NCBI GenBank assembly: GCA_030630935.1
Contig: DAOVMD010000173.1
Coordinates: 1 to 6,663 of the forward strand
DNA length: 6,663 nt
DNA from: Candidatus Mcinerneyibacteriota bacterium
GTDB lineage: Bacteria > AUK180 > JAQVHJ01
Direction: 5' to 3'
The position numbers and the translations under genes are program-made. The notes under the pieces are model-generated. The model was not told the DNA's origin. It saw only the letters and a list, made by a program, of their open reading frames with translations, and made no database searches. Each line of letters starts with the position of its first letter. Positions within the stretch are counted from its first letter, which is position 1. Of this stretch, positions 1-5,063 are shown piece by piece.

Positions 1-1898
1 AAACTACTTTTTTCAAGTTTATTATTATTCAAAAATTCATCGGAAAAAATTTCCATACGAACGACACCATCCATATATTCCGGAATCTTCAAACCAAGTA
101 AAAATAATATTAACGGAGTTACATCTTTGATGTTCAAATTTAGCACTGAATCTATTTTTTTTATATCTTTCCCATAAACAAAAATTATGCCTTCCGGTTT
201 ATGTTTCCCGGAGAAGGATTCCGGGTCATCAATATTCTCAGTAACGAGTTCGGGAAACTTCTGCCAGAACTCCTGCCAGAAACCTTCATTATAAACATAG
301 AGAATATCAGGTCCAAATTTCAAATATTTCCCGGTGTATTCTTCATCTCTTAATTTTACAGCTGTAAAAATTTTCTTACCATTATATGAAAAATCAATTA
401 ACTTTCTTTTAATTTCATTACAGATCGATTTATATTCGGTTTTTTTAATAATCCCTGAAGCTTCACGCCCTTTTAAATTAATAAATATCCCGCCCTGGTC
501 CATCTGGTATGCAGTTGTTTTATTCCAATCAATTACTTTACTAATCTCTTTTTCACCACCCCAGAAACCGCGGATATACGGTTCTCCCCAAACTGTATTA
601 TTATATTGATTCATTTCATTTGGATTGGTCACAAATTCAAGGATGAGTTCTTTTCCTGAAAATTCAAATAGATCAATCTTCTCTTCAATCCAGCATCTTT
701 CATTCTTATTAAGTTTCGGATTAATCATCCTTGTATATAGATATCTCCAACCTTCTTCATCATCGATATTTGATTCCGGGCTCCTAACCCTAACCTTAAA
801 TATCACTCCGTCACCTGGAGTATTTTCCCAATAATTCGGATCTGTTGTAATGGAAAAAATTAATGATGACCTGAACGGAACCTTAAATTTAAACCTGATT
901 ATATTATAAGGATGAGCAAAAATAACTTTCCTTGTATCATAATTAATTGTATATTCATCAATCCTGCAGGAGTTAGTTGAGTCCTGGATAATCTCGGCAG
1001 ATGCGAATTCCTTAATAAAATCAAACTTTATCCTTTTCTTTTTTCGTATCTTATAACAAAGAAAAGTATTCTCTTCCAACCACTTATGTACATTAAATTT
1101 ATATTTAAACTCCTCAAAACCATGATCAGAAATAATCATAAAATTATCTTCAGGAGTAAGTTCATTTAGAATATCACCTATTAATTTATCCAACTCATTA
1201 TAAATCTGAAATATAAAATCTTCTTCATCTTCCTTGTTAAGATTCAATTTATCCCAGAAGAAATGTGATGCCCGATCTGTCTCAGTAAAGACTGCCATAA
1301 AAAAACGCCAGTCTTTATTCTTCATTAAATGCAGCACAGCTTTCTTTCTTCTAACCAGGATATCTAATAAGTCTTCCTTAAACTTTTCACCTTTCTTCTT
1401 ATGAAGATGATACGCCAAATCAATATCCGGATAATACCCATCACAAACCTGATTCAATTCCTCTTCCAATTCCGTTGGGTATGTAAAACCTTTCGTTGTT
1501 TTTGTCGCGTTCATTCCTGATACAAGATTACCATTAATCGGGAACGGAGGATAGGTCAAAGGAACATTAAATGCAATAGTTGGAATATTAAGTCCTGATA
1601 AAATCTCAAATATTGTCTTTGATTTAATTGATGTGGAACTTAAAAGATGCGGGTTATATGTATCACCGTAGAATTCAGTAAACTGAAAAACAGAATGTTT
1701 CCCCGGATTAACTCCCGTGATTGAAGTTGTCCAGGCAGGTGCGGTTACAGGAGGAATCGTAGATTGCAGTTCCCCAAAACTACCTTCCTTCATCAGCTTG
1801 GAGAAATTAGGCAGAAGTCCAAGCTCGACCCAGTTTTTTATCAAATCAAGTGTGCCGCCATCAATGCCAAGTAGAAATACTCTATTTTCGTTTTCCAT
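1..1898 (-). CDS. Alkaline-phosphatase-superfamily phosphohydrolase/phosphodiesterase (COG3379-like), 3' end outside window
   Basis: The frame is open from an ATG at 1898 to the left edge, giving 632 codons with no stop, so the C-terminus is missing. The N-terminus reads LLGIDGGTLDLI, followed by a PPVTAPAWTTSITGVNPGKH block. This is typical of the type I phosphodiesterase/nucleotide pyrophosphatase group of the alkaline phosphatase superfamily, especially the predicted phosphohydrolase/phosphomutase branch. By alignment in memory, the full two-metal site is present: D13, nucleophile T52, D208 and H212 (TETDRASH), D258 and H259 (SDHGF), and H566 (GKHKPEG). No signal peptide is visible, so a cytoplasmic enzyme is likely. 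Residues about 306-450 look like an inserted beta-sandwich before the family's WNKTTAY segment (457-464). The start overlaps mltG by 17 bases, implying coupled translation. The substrate is unknown. Sulfatase is unlikely because no C/S-x-P-x-R motif is seen. Confidence 0.9.
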   Translation of the reverse strand, partial: MENENRVFLLGIDGGTLDLIKNWVELGLLPNFSKLMKEGSFGELQSTIPPVTAPAWTTSITGVNPGKHSVFQFTEFYGDTYNPHLLSSTSIKSKTIFEILSGLNIPTIAFNVPLTYPPFPINGNLVSGMNATKTTKGFTYPTELEEELNQVCDGYYPDIDLAYHLHKKKGEKFKEDLLDILVRRKKAVLHLMKNKDWRFFMAVFTETDRASHFFWDKLNLNKEDEEDFIFQIYNELDKLIGDILNELTPEDNFMIISDHGFEEFKYKFNVHKWLEENTFLCYKIRKKKRIKFDFIKEFASAEIIQDSTNSCRIDEYTINYDTRKVIFAHPYNIIRFKFKVPFRSSLIFSITTDPNYWENTPGDGVIFKVRVRSPESNIDDEEGWRYLYTRMINPKLNKNERCWIEEKIDLFEFSGKELILEFVTNPNEMNQYNNTVWGEPYIRGFWGGEKEISKVIDWNKTTAYQMDQGGIFINLKGREASGIIKKTEYKSICNEIKRKLIDFSYNGKKIFTAVKLRDEEYTGKYLKFGPDILYVYNEGFWQEFWQKFPELVTENIDDPESFSGKHKPEGIIFVYGKDIKKIDSVLNLNIKDVTPLILFLLGLKIPEYMDGVVRMEIFSDEFLNNNKLEKSS

Positions 1899-2937
1899 CT
1901 TTCTTCTTTCTTTTAAAGTTTCTCTGATATATATTCACATATTTTAAATGTTCTTTATATGAAGTTGTAAAAACATGTGTCCCGTTATTTTTTGAAACAT
2001 AATACAAGTAAGTTGATTTATCCGGATAGATTGCTGCTTCAATCGATTTCCAGCCCGGATTACAAATCGGGGTTGGCGGGAGACCATAAGTTATATATGT
2101 ATTATAAGGAGAATCAATATATTTATTTTTTGTAGTGATATCTTTTGCTCCCGGTCCAAGTGCATAAAGAATAGTTGCATCAATCTGGAGCATGTACCAT
2201 TTCTCAAGTCTATTATGAATTACTGAAGATACCTTTTTATGTTCATTGATACCGGTCTCTTTCTCAATTAAAGATGCAATAATGAGTATATTATAAAAAT
2301 TCTTATTCATTTTACTGATATCGGTCTTTACCTTATCTGAACAAATATTATTAAATCGGTTCAGCATCATGGAAATTATTATGTCAGGTTTCTCTCCCAG
2401 CTTTACCCGGTAAGTATCAGGGAATAAAAAACCTTCTAAATTATCAATGTTTTCAGGGAGCTTATATTTTTTCTTAAATGAATCTTCAATCAAAAGATCC
2501 TCAAGCCGGTCGAGAAAAGCAGTAGAATTACAAATATGATATGCTTCTAAGCGTTTTGCAACCTGATAATTTGAAAATCCTTCAGGGAAAGTTATATTAA
2601 TATAAATAAATTTGCTTATTGACTTACCCGTTTGAATGATATTTAAATTATCTTTAAGACTTGACTTTAAATTTAATTTATAAAATCCTGCTTTGAAGAT
2701 AATCTCCTTTGAAATAAAACGATATAATAGGAAGGAATATTTATTTTTAATTAAACCTACTTCCACCAATTTCGTTCCTATCTCAGAAATAGATGAATTC
2801 TTCGGGATATCGATAAAGATATCAGTCCCGTTAACTCTTAGCATCTTTGATTGTGGAAGAAAATCTGAATAAATGAATATCCCTGTAAAAAATATTATAA
2901 TTGCTAAATTCAATAAAATTGACCTGATAATCTTCAT
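1882..2937 (-). CDS. mltG: Endolytic murein transglycosylase MltG (YceG-like)
   Basis: This 351-residue protein matches the usual MltG length. MltG cleaves nascent peptidoglycan strands at the outer face of the inner membrane and is thought to end glycan polymerisation. Residues 4-24 form one hydrophobic membrane anchor. A LysM-like region follows (about 39-105), then the YceG catalytic domain. Visible family motifs are ITFPEG (115-120), LEGFLFPDTY (167-176), ASLIEKET (221-228) with probable catalytic E225, LQIDATILYALG (250-261), GLPPTPICNPG (285-295) and YYVSKNNGTHVF (312-323). The ATG lies in an ATGA overlap with the ruvX stop and has no clear Shine-Dalgarno site, so translation is probably coupled. 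The C-terminus ends in a very basic tail (KRKKKDGKRK), encoded by the purine-rich DNA just upstream of and overlapping the next gene's start. Confidence 0.96.
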   Translation of the reverse strand: MKIIRSILLNLAIIIFFTGIFIYSDFLPQSKMLRVNGTDIFIDIPKNSSISEIGTKLVEVGLIKNKYSFLLYRFISKEIIFKAGFYKLNLKSSLKDNLNIIQTGKSISKFIYINITFPEGFSNYQVAKRLEAYHICNSTAFLDRLEDLLIEDSFKKKYKLPENIDNLEGFLFPDTYRVKLGEKPDIIISMMLNRFNNICSDKVKTDISKMNKNFYNILIIASLIEKETGINEHKKVSSVIHNRLEKWYMLQIDATILYALGPGAKDITTKNKYIDSPYNTYITYGLPPTPICNPGWKSIEAAIYPDKSTYLYYVSKNNGTHVFTTSYKEHLKYVNIYQRNFKRKKKDGKRK

Positions 2938-3350
2938 GACTTCACGCTTTCAAGGTAATTTTGTAAGATTAAAGATGCCGCAATCGCATCAGCTACACTT
3001 TTCCGCTTACTCCAATGAACCGAATGATCAACAAGAACATCATTCGCCATCTTACTTGTGAACCGTTCATCCCAGCTAATTATCTTCAAATCCGGGAAAT
3101 ATTCATTTATTTTATTCATAAAATCATCAACCTTATCACAAGTCCTTGAACGCTCACCATCTGTCCGAAGCGGATAACCAATGATAATTAAGTCAATTCC
3201 TTTCTCTGTAATAAGTTCACCTAATTCTTTAAATATTTTCACTGGTTTATTCTCGAGGACCTTAAGTGGAAAGGAAAATATCCTTGCTGAATCTGAAACT
3301 GCAAGCCCAACTCTTCTATCACCATAATCTATACTTAGTATTCTACCCAT
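2934..3350 (-). CDS. ruvX: RuvX/YqgF family: putative pre-16S rRNA nuclease / Holliday junction resolvase
   Basis: This 138-residue protein is the same length as E. coli YqgF and has an RNase H-like fold family signature. The first acidic residue is D8 in LSIDYGDRRVG (5-15). IGYPLRTDGE (57-66) matches the family's GLPL-x-x-DG loop. WDERFTS (93-99) gives the second acidic pair (D94/E95), and VADAIAASLILQNYL (119-133) carries the C-terminal D121. The known role of the family in E. coli is maturation of the 16S rRNA 5' end; Holliday junction resolution has also been proposed. The protein is cytoplasmic. The gene begins 9 bases after the glycosyltransferase stop, with only a weak purine stretch upstream (AGAAGTGAA), and its TGA overlaps the mltG start. 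A ruvX-mltG pairing recurs in other bacteria, as I recall. Confidence 0.96.
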   Translation of the reverse strand: MGRILSIDYGDRRVGLAVSDSARIFSFPLKVLENKPVKIFKELGELITEKGIDLIIIGYPLRTDGERSRTCDKVDDFMNKINEYFPDLKIISWDERFTSKMANDVLVDHSVHWSKRKSVADAIAASLILQNYLESVKS

Positions 3351-3359
3351 ATTTCACTT

Positions 3360-4481
3360 CTATCTAAAAACCTTGTAATATAAATCGTACGTCTTCTTAA
3401 TCATCAAATCAATCCCATAACGTTCCTCTGCAATCTTACGACCGTTTTCGCCCATTAAATTTCTGAAGATAGGATTTTCAATTAAATAATTTAGTTTATC
3501 AACAAAGCTCTTTATATCCTTGGGTTGTATTAAGTAACCGTTAGTTCCATTCTTTATTAATTCTGAGGTTCCATTAACTTCACTCGAAATAACAGGAATT
3601 GACATCGACATCGCTTCTAATAATGTTAATGGAAGACCTTCCCATAAAGATGTTAAAAGAAAAATATCTGTAAATGAAAGAATCTTCTTAATATCTTGAC
3701 GTATACCTAAAAATTTAACATGCTTACTAATCTTTAATCTCTCAGCATAATGCTTCATCTTTTCAAATAGAAAACCATCTCCAACAAGTAAAAATGTCGT
3801 GTTTGGATGGGCTTTTATTACTTGTGGAATAGTATCAATAAAATAATTTATCCCTTTCTGGGGAACAAACCTGGCGACCATGGTTATTACAATGTTTCTC
3901 TCAGGAATATTAAACGATTTCTTTAGATCAAGATTCGTACCATTCTTGGAATAATAATCAAGATCAACTCCGTTGTTTATTGTTACAATTTTCTCGGGAC
4001 CGGCAAATTTCTTATTAATTATAATATCACGATCAACATAGGCAACTGTAATGACTTTATCAACCATTTTGATTATCTTACGTTCAATCCTATTGAAAAT
4101 CAGCTTCTTAATTGGATTACCTAATTTATTAAAAGATAAAACGTGAGCGGTATATATACTCTTGGCATTCTCAGTCTGAGCAGCTAACCCACCAAAGTAC
4201 CCGGAACGGGTTCCGTGGAGATGAACATACTTAACCCTATTCTTCCGGATAAAGTCCTGAAATATGGAAATTAACTTGAACCCAAGCTTATATTTAAAGA
4301 TATCAATAAGCTCAACCTGAATATTTAAATTTTTTAAATCACTAACTAATGGCCCATCATCTGAACATATAACAATAGGTTCGTATCTATCATAAGGAAA
4401 TTCCTTTAATAAATATAGTAGATGCTTTGAACCTCCACCGATATTTGCAGTCGCAATGATTTCTAATATTTTCTCTTTCAT
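3360..4481 (-). CDS. Family 4 glycosyltransferase (GT-B fold)
   Basis: This is a complete 373-residue GT-B enzyme with the order expected for GT4. The N-terminal acceptor domain has a GGGSKHLLYLL loop (15-25) and YTAH (110-113), where H113 is a plausible active-site histidine. The linker is INNGVD (168-173). The C-terminal nucleotide-sugar domain has MVARFVPQKG (201-210), with R204 and K209 in the phosphate-binding positions. It also has LLVGDG (231-236), and EGLPLTLLEAM (281-291) containing the E-x7-E pair E281/E289. There is no signal peptide or membrane span, so it should act at the cytoplasmic face on a lipid-linked or capsule-type acceptor. The sugar and acceptor cannot be read from the sequence. 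It is the promoter-proximal gene of the cluster, with a clear ribosome binding site and promoter. No other polysaccharide genes are visible, so its pathway is open. Confidence 0.93.
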   Translation of the reverse strand: MKEKILEIIATANIGGGSKHLLYLLKEFPYDRYEPIVICSDDGPLVSDLKNLNIQVELIDIFKYKLGFKLISIFQDFIRKNRVKYVHLHGTRSGYFGGLAAQTENAKSIYTAHVLSFNKLGNPIKKLIFNRIERKIIKMVDKVITVAYVDRDIIINKKFAGPEKIVTINNGVDLDYYSKNGTNLDLKKSFNIPERNIVITMVARFVPQKGINYFIDTIPQVIKAHPNTTFLLVGDGFLFEKMKHYAERLKISKHVKFLGIRQDIKKILSFTDIFLLTSLWEGLPLTLLEAMSMSIPVISSEVNGTSELIKNGTNGYLIQPKDIKSFVDKLNYLIENPIFRNLMGENGRKIAEERYGIDLMIKKTYDLYYKVFR

Positions 4482-4486
4482 TTCAT

Positions 4487-4492
4487 TCCTTT
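4487..4492 (-). promoter_or_regulatory. Ribosome binding site of the glycosyltransferase gene
   Basis: AAAGGA on the minus strand lies five bases upstream of the ATG at 4481. It supports that start and shows that this organism uses Shine-Dalgarno sites. Confidence 0.75.
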
Positions 4493-4505
4493 ATTATTGC
4501 ATTGC

Positions 4506-4534
4506 ATTATAACATAAATATCAATGTTTTTCAA
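4506..4534 (-). promoter_or_regulatory. Sigma70-type promoter for the glycosyltransferase-ruvX-mltG-phosphohydrolase cluster
   Basis: The minus strand carries TTGAAA (4534-4529), a 17-base spacer, and a perfect TATAAT (4511-4506). A TG one base upstream makes an extended -10 element. The expected transcript start is near 4499, giving a leader of about 18 bases that already holds the AAAGGA site. No other promoter of this quality was seen between the downstream genes, so it probably drives all four. Confidence 0.8.
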
Positions 4535-4546
4535 TAGAAAAGCAAG

Positions 4547-4583
4547 ATTATAATTCGTTTAACATAGTTAATCGAATTATAAT
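4547..4583. repeat. 37-base inverted repeat upstream of the cluster promoter
   Basis: Arms ATTATAATTCG (4547-4557) and CGAATTATAAT (4573-4583) are perfectly complementary. Inside them TTAAC (4559-4563) pairs with GTTAA (4567-4571) around an ATA loop. One T/T mismatch interrupts an arm that otherwise has 16 pairs. The repeat lies 12 bases beyond the -35 box. It could be a regulator binding site, or a weak terminator for leftward transcripts from the lipoprotein gene: CTTGCTTTTC follows it on the minus strand, which is only a poor T tract. Confidence 0.8.
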
Positions 4584-4613
4584 AGAGAGCAGAGAGCAGA
4601 GAACAGAGAACAG
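4584..4613. repeat. 7-base tandem repeat, four units of AGAGARC
   Basis: AGAGAGC occurs twice and is followed by AGAGAAC twice and a partial AG. The run directly abuts the 37-base inverted repeat. It is a simple-sequence array that may vary in copy number between strains. Similar purine heptamers recur loosely near 6470-6488 (ACAGAGT, CAGAGAA). Confidence 0.85.
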
Positions 4614-4654
4614 TTGTTTTATAGATAGTAGTTTAACAGAAAAGAATTGTTTGT

Positions 4655-4733
4655 CAAACTCAGTAGGGGTATTGTTTGCTTTCGCAAACAACATTTTGGG
4701 TAATCAGTTTGAGTTTGCTCCTATAAATAGGAG
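4655..4733. repeat. Compound inverted-repeat element (nested hairpin plus adjacent hairpin), REP- or MITE-like
   Basis: An outer stem pairs CAAACTCA (4655-4662) with TGAGTTTG (4710-4717). It encloses a perfect 8-pair hairpin, TTGTTTGC-TTTC-GCAAACAA (4672-4691). A second palindrome, CTCCTAT-AA-ATAGGAG (4718-4733), starts at the very next base. A GTAG tetranucleotide (4663-4666) precedes the inner hairpin, which resembles the layout of REP sequences moved by RAYT transposases. That assignment is inference, because no transposase is present here. No coding frame was found in it. Confidence 0.7.
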
Positions 4734-4773
4734 TGTCTTACAAATAACGTATTAGATTATTAAGCGTTTCACA

Positions 4774-4825
4774 AACGAAGTGAAGTGATCCCGATCAATT
4801 TCAGGAAGATGAAATTAAATCGGGA
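4774..4825. repeat. Dispersed hairpin repeat, copy A
   Basis: The first 20 bases match copy B (6524-6543) at 17 positions, with the shared core AACGAAG and GATCCCG. A hairpin then follows: TCCCGAT (4789-4795) pairs with ATCGGGA (4819-4825), and AATTTCA (4797-4803) pairs with TGAAATT (4810-4816). The loop is GGAAGA, with a small 1x2 internal loop. No T tract follows on either strand, so an intrinsic terminator is not supported. Confidence 0.75.
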
Positions 4826-4952
4826 AACCCTGACCTGAAGAACTTAATCCTCCGTATGATAAAAAAACAAAAAAAAACATTTTTAACAATTGAACTATTA
4901 TAACTTCTTTAACATTTTAACGGTTGATAAACACTTGAAGAATTGAACTATC

Positions 4953-4972
4953 AGACGTGCCGTGGCACGTCT
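4953..4972. repeat. 20-base GC-rich palindrome
   Basis: AGACGTGCC (4953-4961) pairs perfectly with GGCACGTCT (4964-4972) around a GT centre. It stands out by its GC content from the AT-rich surroundings. It resembles the dispersed ACGTGCC...GGCACGT intergenic repeats that I recall from other bacterial genomes. The sequence CTCTAC on its right looks like the remainder of a longer, partly decayed arm. Confidence 0.8.
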
Positions 4973-4991
4973 CTACAATAACTCTTGAACG

Positions 4992-5048
4992 CATGCAAAG
5001 CAGGCATTGAACACTTGAACATTTTAACTCATGCGAAGCATGTATTGA
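4992..5048. repeat. Two copies of a 19-base CATGC-RAA-GCA repeat
   Basis: Bases 4992-5010 and 5030-5048 agree at 16 of 19 positions. The second copy forms a small hairpin, CATGC-GAA-GCATG (5030-5042). In the first copy the right arm has decayed. Both are followed within a few bases by CTTGAAC, so the duplicated unit may be larger and include part of the TTGAAC array. Confidence 0.65.
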
Positions 5049-5063
5049 TCTTGAACTATTTAA

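Larger units (their letters stand above)
4482..5063. other. 582-base gene-free spacer, repeat-dense
   Basis: No credible coding frame was found on either strand. From left to right it holds the ribosome binding site and promoter of the glycosyltransferase cluster, a 37-base inverted repeat, an AGAGARC tandem run, a compound hairpin element, hairpin repeat copy A, and an A-rich stretch with two A runs (4861-4878). After these come the TTGAAC array, a GC-rich palindrome and a CATGC repeat pair. No canonical intrinsic terminator for the lipoprotein gene could be identified. Confidence 0.75.

Noticed and set aside
334-834. Plus-strand open frames at 334-609 and 625-834
   Set aside because: They lie antisense inside the phosphohydrolase gene, show no family motifs, and lack convincing ribosome binding sites. 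The minus-strand reading is supported by conserved catalytic blocks.
1717-1947. Plus-strand open frame across the mltG/phosphohydrolase junction
   Set aside because: It is antisense to two well-supported genes, and its product has no recognisable features.
2873-3061. Plus-strand open frame across the ruvX/mltG junction
   Set aside because: It is antisense to the conserved C-terminus of RuvX and the membrane anchor of MltG, so it is a shadow frame.
4859-4885. A-rich stretch considered as the T tract of a minus-strand terminator for the lipoprotein gene
   Set aside because: A minus-strand terminator needs a stem immediately to the right of this run. The nearest good stem, at 4953-4972, is about 70 bases away.
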